64,000 bases of DNA from Candidatus Thiodiazotropha sp. LNASS1 (GTDB taxonomy: Bacteria; Pseudomonadota; Gammaproteobacteria; Chromatiales; Chromatiaceae). Position 1 is the first letter of the stretch, and every line of letters starts with the position of its first letter. Shown here piece after piece: positions 48,897 to 57,032 of this stretch. The stretch spans positions 2,232,001 through 2,296,000 of the forward strand of contig NZ_OZ156465.1 of NCBI RefSeq assembly GCF_964212655.1, given 5' to 3'. The notes beneath the pieces were generated by a model. That model had not been told where the DNA came from. It ran no database searches and worked only from the letters and a program-made list of their open reading frames with translations. The position numbers were made by a program, and so were the translations under genes.

Positions 48897-50141
48897 TTAC
48901 TTACTATCAAATTCATAGGTTCTAATTATATCATCAAGAGTCTCCTCTCTTTTTAAGACCTTTTTTTCATCTGATTTATCCCTATAAGAAAAAACAGGTA
49001 CATTACCATTTATAAATGGAGGCTTGAGCACAAGTGAATAGGCGCCAACATTTCCAAAAACAAGTATATCATTAATTTTTAGTCTTTTATCATAATCTCG
49101 ATACAAATAATCATCCTCCATACATGTGTACCCAACAATGTCAATTGGAGGCTCGATGAATAGCGAGCTCTCACTATCAGATTCAATATGTGTCAAGGGT
49201 AGATTCTTTTGGCTTTTTGTGGGTATAGTGTTGTAAACACTACCAGATACAAGCACCGTATTCTTACCAGCCACTCTCTTTACATCAACAACCTTACAAA
49301 TAAATTTGAATGTATCCGCTACCAAAGCCAATCCCGGTTCTAGTATCAATTGCGGTCTACCGTTCTTTCCAAATGAAGATACAAAAGGCTCAGTAATTGC
49401 AATTCCATACTCTTTGAATGTTGGAATATTTATTTTAAACTGACGCCTAAGATCAGCTGACATATTGCTAAAAAATCCACCACCCAAATCTAAGAAGCCA
49501 GGACCTTCCTTACCCCAAATCTGTTTACTTATTTCAACAAGTCTGGACGATATCTCATGGTAGTCTTCAGGCCTTCGCTCGGCCGGGATCATGTGGCAGT
49601 GCAGCCCTTCAAGCTGCACATTGGACAAATTTGATATAGTATTTATGGCTGAGTGAAAATGCTCGCTACTCACATCAAAACCAAAACGACTTGGCATTTC
49701 TCCCTGTAGCTGAATTGCGCAACGTATTCCCACTCTGTGCTTTATTTCCTTATATTCCCTAGACAGGTCTTGCAACAGATCTACTTCATATGCTTCACTA
49801 AGGTTTACCAATGATCCATGTTTTGAGGCTAATATATAGTCATCATATGTTTTCAGAGGACCGTTGAAAACTATATCCTCACCTGTAACTCCGAGCAACA
49901 ATGCGAGATCATATTCCATTCTCGACACTACTTCCGCATAACCACCCAAGTGTTTTATGCGTTGGCATAGTGCTGGTAAATAATTTGTTTTGTAGGAGTA
50001 AGCTAGTTTGATTTTGTCATAGTGGCAGATGAATGCCGAGTAAAACTCACGATAATTAAAATCAAAAATATCCATATTGCAAACATAAAAACCTAGTGGG
50101 TTTTCGTTTGCCATTAATAACAGTTTTTTATCGTCGAACAT
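48897..50141 (-). CDS. PLP fold-III amino-acid decarboxylase (LysA/ornithine-decarboxylase family)
   Basis: 414 residues. The PLP Lys is 51 in LAYSYKTNYLPALC. HCHMIPAERR and the phosphate-binding GGG of FLDLGGGFF follow, then EPGLALVADTF. The active-site Cys/Asp stand in GYTCMEDDYLY, so the enzyme looks active. Substrate could be diaminopimelate, ornithine/arginine, carboxynorspermidine or another amino acid joined to the glycan pathway. Primary diaminopimelate decarboxylase seems unlikely in this position. Confidence 0.85.
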   Translation of the reverse strand: MFDDKKLLLMANENPLGFYVCNMDIFDFNYREFYSAFICHYDKIKLAYSYKTNYLPALCQRIKHLGGYAEVVSRMEYDLALLLGVTGEDIVFNGPLKTYDDYILASKHGSLVNLSEAYEVDLLQDLSREYKEIKHRVGIRCAIQLQGEMPSRFGFDVSSEHFHSAINTISNLSNVQLEGLHCHMIPAERRPEDYHEISSRLVEISKQIWGKEGPGFLDLGGGFFSNMSADLRRQFKINIPTFKEYGIAITEPFVSSFGKNGRPQLILEPGLALVADTFKFICKVVDVKRVAGKNTVLVSGSVYNTIPTKSQKNLPLTHIESDSESSLFIEPPIDIVGYTCMEDDYLYRDYDKRLKINDILVFGNVGAYSLVLKPPFINGNVPVFSYRDKSDEKKVLKREETLDDIIRTYEFDSK

Positions 50142-50319
50142 TTTTATTGTTTATTAAATCACTCGATAGAATAGTCATATTAATAATCATAAAATATTAA
50201 TGCCTTAGAAGCTTATCTAATCAATACTAATCTTGGCCGGCTGCTGACAAATAACTTACACACTTTCTATACTTAACTATTGTATTAATATCAATTTATC
50301 ATCATAAGCTTGTCTGTTT

Positions 50320-51315
50320 TCAATCATTATTACTGGATAGCACATACTCTGGTCTACTTCCATCACTGCTGATTTCTTCTTCTGTAGATCGCAGCACGTA
50401 TGTCGGATTAAGTCTTGTAATATTGAGAATCTGTTGCAAATATTCACCGACTATTCCAAAAGCCAAAAACAGGAATCCTGAAAGCCCAATAAGAAGGAGC
50501 GACAGTGTCGTCCAACCAGGAACAACAATATTACCGAAGAAATATCTAAACAATATATACATACCAAGTAAGAAGCTTATACCTATACCAATAACCCCTA
50601 ATGTTGCAAGAAAGCGCAACGGGAAGGTTGAAAACCCCAAAAACTTACTCATTGTCAGTCTCAGAAGTTGACCTATTGAGTACCCACTCCCCCCAGCAAC
50701 ACGAGGGGCATGATCGACATCCACATTAATCAAGCGCTTCGTCAACGTTGTTAACAATGCGCCAACCGCCGGCTCTGGAACGTTCAATTTAAGTAAGGGA
50801 ATTAATACTTCCCGCCTAATAACACGAAAACTCGTAAGCTTAAAAGACGATTCCTGTTCGAACATTATATTACTCAAACGATTAATTATCTCGCTACCTG
50901 CACGCCGCCACAATGCATGATGTTTTTCTCTTGGACGGCCGAACAATACATCTATTTCAGTATGCTGTTCCATGAATTCGAATAATCGAGGCACTTCATA
51001 TGGAGGATTCTGGAGATCATCATCCATGGTTACAACAAAGGCGCCTCGCGATTTTGCAAGTCCTGCCATAGTTGCTGCACCTTGCCCAGAATTTCGCATC
51101 AACTGAAAGCCTCTTACCACTGCGTATTCAGCTGCCAACTCACGAATTAAATTCCAACTATTGTCTCCACTACAGTCATCAACAAAAATAATCTCATATG
51201 ATTTCGATGCAGATGTTAGATGCTGAATAAGTTCTGAAGTCAATTCGTATAATGTTTCCTCTGCATTGAATACAGGGATCACAACAGAATATGCGATATC
51301 ATTATTAATATTCAA
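50320..51315 (-). CDS. Polyprenyl-phosphate glycosyltransferase, GT2 (ArnC/GtrB/DPM1 type)
   Basis: 331 residues. GT2 domain at 1–220 with SVVIPVFNAEETL, VDDCSGDNS and the metal site TMDDDLQNPP (Asp98–100). Two TM helices near 235–300 at the C-terminus are as in ArnC and GtrB, which load a sugar on undecaprenyl phosphate at the inner leaflet. A 178-base AT-rich gap without a gene separates it from the decarboxylase. The sugar is not readable from sequence, but RffA in the same operon makes Fuc4N plausible. Confidence 0.88.
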   Translation of the reverse strand: MNINNDIAYSVVIPVFNAEETLYELTSELIQHLTSASKSYEIIFVDDCSGDNSWNLIRELAAEYAVVRGFQLMRNSGQGAATMAGLAKSRGAFVVTMDDDLQNPPYEVPRLFEFMEQHTEIDVLFGRPREKHHALWRRAGSEIINRLSNIMFEQESSFKLTSFRVIRREVLIPLLKLNVPEPAVGALLTTLTKRLINVDVDHAPRVAGGSGYSIGQLLRLTMSKFLGFSTFPLRFLATLGVIGIGISFLLGMYILFRYFFGNIVVPGWTTLSLLLIGLSGFLFLAFGIVGEYLQQILNITRLNPTYVLRSTEEEISSDGSRPEYVLSSNND

Positions 51316-51326
51316 TATATCACCGC

Positions 51327-52514
51327 CTAATTGTATTGTATTGAAATAGCACTTTTTACTTGTTCGGCCAATTTGTTAAATCCTATGCCTTCTATCATAT
51401 TTAGAATGCAATAGCCAAATACGTGCCCTCCATGAACAAATCGATCTACCTTCTGACCAGGAACCAAATTAATACATAACTCTTCTACTTTATCTAATTT
51501 TGAGATAATTGATTCCTCAGATGACAGCGATTCAACGGTGCCTGTTCTTTCTGGATAGAGTAATATAGAAACATGTGGTACCACATTTTCTTCGAGCTCT
51601 ATATCTAATATTTGAGAAGGTTCATCCATTGCATACTTTAGTGAAAGCTCTATTAACGAAATGCCATAAGCCGCTTCAACGAGAACAGGTAATCCATTTC
51701 CACCCAATCTCGGTGCTATTTCTAACAAAACTACACGACCTTCACCTATCCTGAAGTCGGCATCAAATGGTCCATTCGATACAATTCCTGAATCGACAAC
51801 TTTTTGAATCTGGTCAAGTATATTATTTTGTATTTCCCCACTAATATTATTCGGTAATTCATGGCCTATTACGGCAAAGTTATGTATATATTTCTTACTT
51901 ATAAAAGCATATCGAACTTTATTGTTTAAAATAAATCCTTCTACACTAACGTCCTGACCATCAATGAATTCCTCCAAACACACACAATTATTATTTGACA
52001 ACTTTAAGGCTGATTTATAATAAGCATGTGATGTAACATCCATTTGCTCAAGCATTGATACCCCTCTAGAGCCTGAGCTCATCGCTGGTTTAATAATAGC
52101 AGGACCACCTTGCCATTCAGTTACAGCTTTATTGAAGTCACGAACTTCAATAAATTGAGGCGAATCCATCTTTAATTTTTTTTGTAATGATCTGAATGTG
52201 ATCTTATTAAGTATTGTATAAATGTACTTCACATCCGGTCCTGGAAGGGATAACGCCTCTGCTACTTTTGCAACTGTTGGTAGTGCAACGTCCGATGCCA
52301 TAGCATAAATACCGTCAATCTGTTTTTTAGATGCTGATTTTATAACTTTTTCTGCATCTGCTGTACTTAAATTGATTGATTCATGGGAGTAATTATGACC
52401 AATATTATCTGGTATATTATCAACTGTAATTACATAGTAACCAAGCTCGACTGCCTTTTTAATTGCAGCGACCTGAAATATTCCCGCACCCAAAATCATT
52501 AATTTACGTTTCAT
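51327..52514 (-). CDS. ATP-grasp ligase of unknown substrate
   Basis: 395 residues. N-terminal Rossmann-like pre-grasp domain KLMILGAGIFQVAAIKKA, then an ATP-grasp core with the ATP Lys in PAIIKPAMSSGSRGV and the metal-binding GPFDADFRIGEGRVVLLEIA followed by PRLGGNGLP. The family includes PurK, carbamoyl-phosphate-like enzymes and amino-acid ligases that form an amide from a carboxylate and an amine. It lies 11 bases before the GT2 gene. Next to an amino-acid decarboxylase it might attach an amine or amino acid to a sugar. Confidence 0.82.
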   Translation of the reverse strand: MKRKLMILGAGIFQVAAIKKAVELGYYVITVDNIPDNIGHNYSHESINLSTADAEKVIKSASKKQIDGIYAMASDVALPTVAKVAEALSLPGPDVKYIYTILNKITFRSLQKKLKMDSPQFIEVRDFNKAVTEWQGGPAIIKPAMSSGSRGVSMLEQMDVTSHAYYKSALKLSNNNCVCLEEFIDGQDVSVEGFILNNKVRYAFISKKYIHNFAVIGHELPNNISGEIQNNILDQIQKVVDSGIVSNGPFDADFRIGEGRVVLLEIAPRLGGNGLPVLVEAAYGISLIELSLKYAMDEPSQILDIELEENVVPHVSILLYPERTGTVESLSSEESIISKLDKVEELCINLVPGQKVDRFVHGGHVFGYCILNMIEGIGFNKLAEQVKSAISIQYN

Positions 52515-52652
52515 TTTATAAATTGTTAAAGCTTACATTCATATTTAAGATATTTTCTGTAAATTAAAACACATATCATACGCATCGAAAGAATTTTTCT
52601 ACTTTTAACTAGTGTTACTGTTGATATTGTATTTTCAGACTGAAGTATACAA

Positions 52653-54818
52653 CTACTCCTTGCTTTTACTCTTGTATCCGGAGTGTTGATACAAATAAGC
52701 ATCACCATTATAATTACCTCTGAGCATGGATTCAGCTACACTGCTTAAATTCTCATCATCTGTCCTCTTTTTATTTTTTATAAGTAACTCTGCAAAACCT
52801 GTCCATTCAATACCATCATCAGGCAACAAAGCATTTTCTGATGAATTTCTGGAATGCCAATCAGTCAACACTAAATTATATATATCAGGTAATATTTTTT
52901 CAGGCATAACAACATAGGCAGCAATACTCCACTCCCGAGCAATGGAGTAATTTTTATTGTTCCATGCGTCTATTGCAAAAGTTCTATATAGTTTTGCACT
53001 CAATACTTTTGCATATTTAATAAAATTAGAATTTGAAAAAAGCTCTGCAGCTTGCTTATATTCACCTTTTGTCAATGCTTCCATACCAAGGATCTGGGCG
53101 TTCAGATCAGATATAAAAAGATCTTTATAAACATGGCCATCATGGACATTATCTTGTGTGTAAGTTCGTAGATTTTTTGCCAAATAGATATTATTTTGCA
53201 TTAATGCAGCAGTAAACACCTCTGACAAAATGAATATATTGTTTATTTTTGACAATTCTATTGAGTATTCGGTCCTCCCGCTAAACTCTTTTGATGGAAC
53301 AAACACACACCCAACCGGACCTATAAATGCAAGCGACCACTGATTTGACTGAATAAACCACTCAATTAGAACAGCACGCTTATGATTTATAAGCCAGGCA
53401 TCCGCATCATTATTTTTAATAAAAGAGTCGATTTTTCCACCTTCAAGAGACAAACCAAGAAATGACTTTATCCATGATTTAAACGGAAAATATCGGGGAT
53501 CTACAAATAGTTTTTTATCCGGCCATAATTGGTATATTAGATATCCTCCATCATGATATGAATTACCAATATTTTTTCCAGGCATATTATCTCTAATAAA
53601 TTCAGATTCAGCTTGTGGAAACTCGTGTTCAATCTTCAACATAGCCTCCACTCGACCAACTGGATCTGTTATCGCACTAAATTCATATATTAGTGCTCGC
53701 CAAACGATTAAACAAACTAAAAGTAGCGCAATAACAATGATTGTATATTTATAAAAATATTTTTCTGGCCACAATATCGAATTTTTCTTGCTTGAGAGCA
53801 GATCCAAACTAGCAAACATAAATACGGGAGCTAAAAAATAAGTTGTACGTATCATTTGAGTAAAAAGTATACAATACGCAATAAATGAAATAATAACTAC
53901 CCAATCAGTCATTCTGTTTTTCAATTTTTGCCAGATAAGGACTACAAAAACTATCATTAATAATATTAAATAATCTAATAGGAAAAATGGAGGTTCATTA
54001 AATATATAGGTTGGAAGATAGGCCTTTATTCCCCTGTAATCCTGAGCCCCTTCAGATGTCACTAGATTTATTATACTGAGAGGTAAATCCATACCATAGG
54101 GATTTATCAGTGTTGCCAATGCACAGAGTAGTAATGCAATAAAATAATGCTTACGTAACTTTGCTGACATTGCTTGACTTGAGCTGAACATCATATTGAA
54201 AAGCTCACCTACAAAAGTCGATGCAAAAAACAATGAGCTCAGGAAAAACGCACCATGTGTATTCACCCATACCACCATGATCAATGGAAACAAGTAAACC
54301 GATTTCCATGCATCGTCTCCAATTGCTCTCGCCCTATAGTAAAGCCACACTACCAAGAACATCATACCCATAGAGAATAACTCAGGCTTGACCAGGAGGG
54401 ATGGCCAACATAAGCTTATACCTAAAGCAATAACCACCCATGCAAGTGCATTGTCAGCCACATTTTTTGTTACAGAGAAACGCAATGGCATAACTAGAAT
54501 TGCTAAAAAAACTGCAAATCTCAGAAAAAGCAATCCGCCTACACCAGAAGATTCGTACAACAAATATAGACTGATATCAGAGATCCAACTATTGTAGGTA
54601 TGATGGGATGTAGCGTTGGACCATGTGAATATTGAATGATCAGCGATCAATGTGCCGGTATCAATGAAATACCTACCAAGCGCCATATGCCACCAAAGGT
54701 CTGGAGACGCGATGGGTTTGGCGAGCTTAATTGAAGTAGCAAAGACTATCGACGCGCCAATAAAATAATTTATTATTAACGTCCAATGCCTCTTCTGGCC
54801 AAGATTTATCATAGTCAA
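52653..54818 (-). CDS. Large multi-spanning membrane protein with 'PDLWWH' motif; possible GT-C-type transferase
   Basis: 721 residues; no exact family recognised. About 10–12 TM helices fill the first 420 residues. The first periplasmic loop has ASPDLWWHMALGRYFIDTG then DHSIFTW, a pattern common in uncharacterised polytopic envelope proteins and reminiscent of acidic-residue-containing GT-C transferases. The C-terminal 300 residues are soluble and helical, TPR-like. First gene of the cassette. It may be the final transferase, the ArnT counterpart, or a polymerase; that is an inference. Confidence 0.65.
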   Translation of the reverse strand: MTMINLGQKRHWTLIINYFIGASIVFATSIKLAKPIASPDLWWHMALGRYFIDTGTLIADHSIFTWSNATSHHTYNSWISDISLYLLYESSGVGGLLFLRFAVFLAILVMPLRFSVTKNVADNALAWVVIALGISLCWPSLLVKPELFSMGMMFLVVWLYYRARAIGDDAWKSVYLFPLIMVVWVNTHGAFFLSSLFFASTFVGELFNMMFSSSQAMSAKLRKHYFIALLLCALATLINPYGMDLPLSIINLVTSEGAQDYRGIKAYLPTYIFNEPPFFLLDYLILLMIVFVVLIWQKLKNRMTDWVVIISFIAYCILFTQMIRTTYFLAPVFMFASLDLLSSKKNSILWPEKYFYKYTIIVIALLLVCLIVWRALIYEFSAITDPVGRVEAMLKIEHEFPQAESEFIRDNMPGKNIGNSYHDGGYLIYQLWPDKKLFVDPRYFPFKSWIKSFLGLSLEGGKIDSFIKNNDADAWLINHKRAVLIEWFIQSNQWSLAFIGPVGCVFVPSKEFSGRTEYSIELSKINNIFILSEVFTAALMQNNIYLAKNLRTYTQDNVHDGHVYKDLFISDLNAQILGMEALTKGEYKQAAELFSNSNFIKYAKVLSAKLYRTFAIDAWNNKNYSIAREWSIAAYVVMPEKILPDIYNLVLTDWHSRNSSENALLPDDGIEWTGFAELLIKNKKRTDDENLSSVAESMLRGNYNGDAYLYQHSGYKSKSKE

Positions 54819-55042
54819 TAATTTCCAGCATCTGAACTGAATTCATTTAAAGAATGTCTACATGAGCCATGTAACGTAACAACATCTCATAATTTGCATA
54901 TTACTACTATAAACTGGCTTCTTGAATGTTAATTCAGTAAGTATCCCGTGGTAAAGACAAGGGCTTTAGCAATGAAACGCTCGAAGCTACATGTCAAACG
55001 GAACCTATCGGCTCTTTTGATCCCTCAAAGGGGATGCTATGT
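54819..55042. other. Spacer upstream of the glycan cassette
   Basis: 224 bases between the cassette's first gene and the end of the IS200 remnant. It probably contains the cassette promoter; GATCCC...GGGGAT near 55020–55035 is a small palindrome at the transposase end. Confidence 0.4.
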
Positions 55043-55464
55043 CTATTTTATTTGATCTATCCTGCTGTCTTCAGCTATCTTTTATCGTATATACCCTCGA
55101 ATCATCTGCTCATCCCTACCAACAGTCTAAGCTATATATCCCCTGGACCAGAAATGATGACAGACATCGTTCCTCTTACGACACATGTTGGTACGGGCCA
55201 GGGGGATCGCAAATTCCCCTTTGATAAACAATACTAATCCCGATACCGTATATCTTGGTGGAGTCGATATCATTATATGAACTTGATCATCCATCACATG
55301 CCCTTCTTATATCAAACTCGCTTTCTGCCTCGCCAAACGATGAAATTACTTTTCATGCTCCCGCCTGATCCGCCCAAAAGTGCCTTCCGATAGTACTTTG
55401 GGACAAACACTATATAGTACTTACACTCCCAACTCGTGTGGCTTAAACTTTCTACTTGTCTCAT
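55043..55464 (-). pseudogene. Decayed IS200/IS605-family transposase (TnpA)
   Basis: Reading the minus strand from the ATG at 55464, which is preceded by AAGGAG, gives MRQVESLSHTSWECKYYIVF then VPKYYRKALLGG. After a frame break the typical core follows: EGHVMDDQVHIMISTPPRYT, VSGLVLFIKG, then HHFWSRGYIA, a stop, TVGRDEQMIRGYIR, another stop, and EDSRIDQIK. The catalytic His-x-His of the Y1 transposase (HVH) has become QVH. The frame is disrupted by at least two stops and one shift, so it is a remnant of about 140 codons. It lies between the glycan cassette and pilA. Confidence 0.88.
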
Positions 55465-55885
55465 CGTTTCTCCTTAGCGCGTTTGCTTGACGGCTCACGC
55501 ATAAGGGTTATTGTGAGACTCTTTAATCTTTCAAACTGTCGATGCCTCTCCAGCAGGGCCGGGGATCCAGTTCTTTTCGTAGTTCCATTATGTAGGCATG
55601 GCAAGCTCAATAGCAGAGCCTTCTGTGTATTAAGAATATTTTATACCGCTGAAAGAAGGCGGCTATTCCACAGCATATAGAACTCACAGCTTATGGAATT
55701 ACCAATAACATACAAAATATTTTGAATGATCTACACCAATAATCTAGCCTTCATTTCACAGTGGCCTTTGGTAACAATAACAAAGGATATTATCCTAACC
55801 TTGTCTTCATAGAATAAAATCAACTATCTATATCGATAATCTACAATATGCAAAAGATGAGTATTTGAATAAAAAATAGAACCCT
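55465..55885. other. Non-coding stretch between the IS remnant and pilA
   Basis: 421 bases. It may include the left end of the IS element (CTCAC...GTGAG, about 55494–55517). The remainder is AT-rich, and the open frames I read have no recognisable similarity. Confidence 0.5.
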
Positions 55886-55914
55886 ATAAAAACAATACCC
55901 CCTAAAAGGGGGTA
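55886..55914 (-). terminator. Rho-independent terminator of pilA
   Basis: TACCCCC and GGGGGTA make a 7-bp stem with a short loop, and on the minus strand the stem is followed by GTTTTTAT. It lies 54 bases past the pilA stop. Confidence 0.85.
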
Positions 55915-55968
55915 ATGTTTGATGTGGAAGAAGGGGCTAATCCCAAATTAACCCACTACGGCATATAA

Positions 55969-56430
55969 CTAATTACGGCAATTAGCGGGCAAGAATTTAG
56001 GCTCAATGGTCGTATGAGTTGAGCAATCCCATTCAATGGTGCCTGCAGAATTATCATTTGCTAGAGCATTCCCATTGATAGTGGGATAGTAAACTAAGTC
56101 ATTACCTGCCGTGAGTTGGCTAATACCGCCCAGAGTAACGGTAATCAGGCCGTTTGATCCATCAACGGTAATTCCGGTAATTTTATCAGTAATAAGGCTT
56201 GCCTGATCATTTGCAATTACACCACTATATCTTGAAAGCCCATCCTGCCCATCATCGGCAAACAATTCAGTAACACCAACTTTGATGGCGCTGGCTGCAA
56301 TAGCACCTTCAGATACCTTGGCACGAACGGTATAGTCCTGATAAGCAGGCAGCGCAATAGCAGCCAAAATACCGATAATCGCAATGACGATCATTAATTC
56401 AATCAACGTAAAACCAGATTGTTTTCTCAT
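55969..56430 (-). CDS. pilA: PilA, major type IV pilin
   Basis: Structural subunit of the pilus. 153-residue precursor from the ATG with GAGGA seven bases upstream; six codons further upstream are not needed. The leader MRKQSG is cut by PilD before the N-methylated Phe of [20 protein letters not shown], with the conserved Glu5. The C-terminal Cys pair ([17 protein letters not shown]) forms the disulfide loop. It is a IVa pilin of normal size. A sigma-54 promoter and a terminator frame the gene. Confidence 0.96.
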   Translation of the reverse strand: MRKQSGFTLIELMIVIAIIGILAAIALPAYQDYTVRAKVSEGAIAASAIKVGVTELFADDGQDGLSRYSGVIANDQASLITDKITGITVDGSNGLITVTLGGISQLTAGNDLVYYPTINGNALANDNSAGTIEWDCSTHTTIEPKFLPANCRN

Positions 56431-57032
56431 AATATTGTCCTCAATCAAAATAGAGACCTATAGCTATATGTCAAATTGAAACGGAACACCCGAATCATGC
56501 GGAATAATGAGCAATAATTGTGCCCAAAATTAAAATATTTCATTTTCACCTTAAATAACAATAAGTTACTTTTTAAATTAATTAATATCGAACAACAGAC
56601 CACTTTCAAAAATAAAGTACAAATGTCCAGATTTCGTCAGAAATTGACATTTTTTTGACTTTCTGCAATTTCATGAGCATACACTTTTTACATCACTTAA
56701 CCACAAATCCATCAAACTACATGGACAAATCTCTTATCGAATATTAGAGTCAACCTGTAGGGATTCAGGCCCAACATTATTTAATGCCCTGCCCGCAATA
56801 AAACATAATCACGTTAAATTGATTCCTATTGGATACAAGACTATATTGCATAAGCATCAATAGGTTGTTACTTGTAGCTCGTGTATAGAGTTAATAAAAG
56901 GGTTTCCCAGCTAATTGTGAAATGTATAACATTCACACAGGCAGGCCCACTAATTGGAGCTTCAACCTAAATTATCCAAGATGCCTGCCGACACAGGTTG
57001 TTACATGAAAGACAATATCGAATAGTTTAAGG
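56431..57032. other. Intergenic region between divergent pilA and pilB
   Basis: 602 AT-rich bases with no gene visible. Holds the pilA sigma-54 promoter (separate entry) and a separated inverted repeat (GGCAGGC at 56940, GCCTGCC at 56983) 50 bases before pilB. The pilB promoter is not obvious. PilR binding sites are expected upstream of 56525 but not identified. Confidence 0.6.
56510..56525 (-). promoter_or_regulatory. Sigma-54 promoter of pilA
   Basis: On the minus strand the sequence GGGCACAATTATTGCT fits the -24/-12 consensus TGGCAC-N5-TTGCW, with a single difference at the first base. It lies about 80 bases upstream of the pilA ATG. PilR, encoded at 43.5–44.9 kb, is the expected activator. 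Confidence 0.88.

Noticed and set aside
52526-52708. 60-codon frame overlapping the end of the large membrane-protein gene
   Set aside because: Overlaps the coding sequence of the membrane protein at one end, has no recognisable motif and no ribosome-binding site.
55034-55237. Small plus-strand frames in the pilA-side gap
   Set aside because: They lie opposite the decayed IS200 transposase and resemble nothing.
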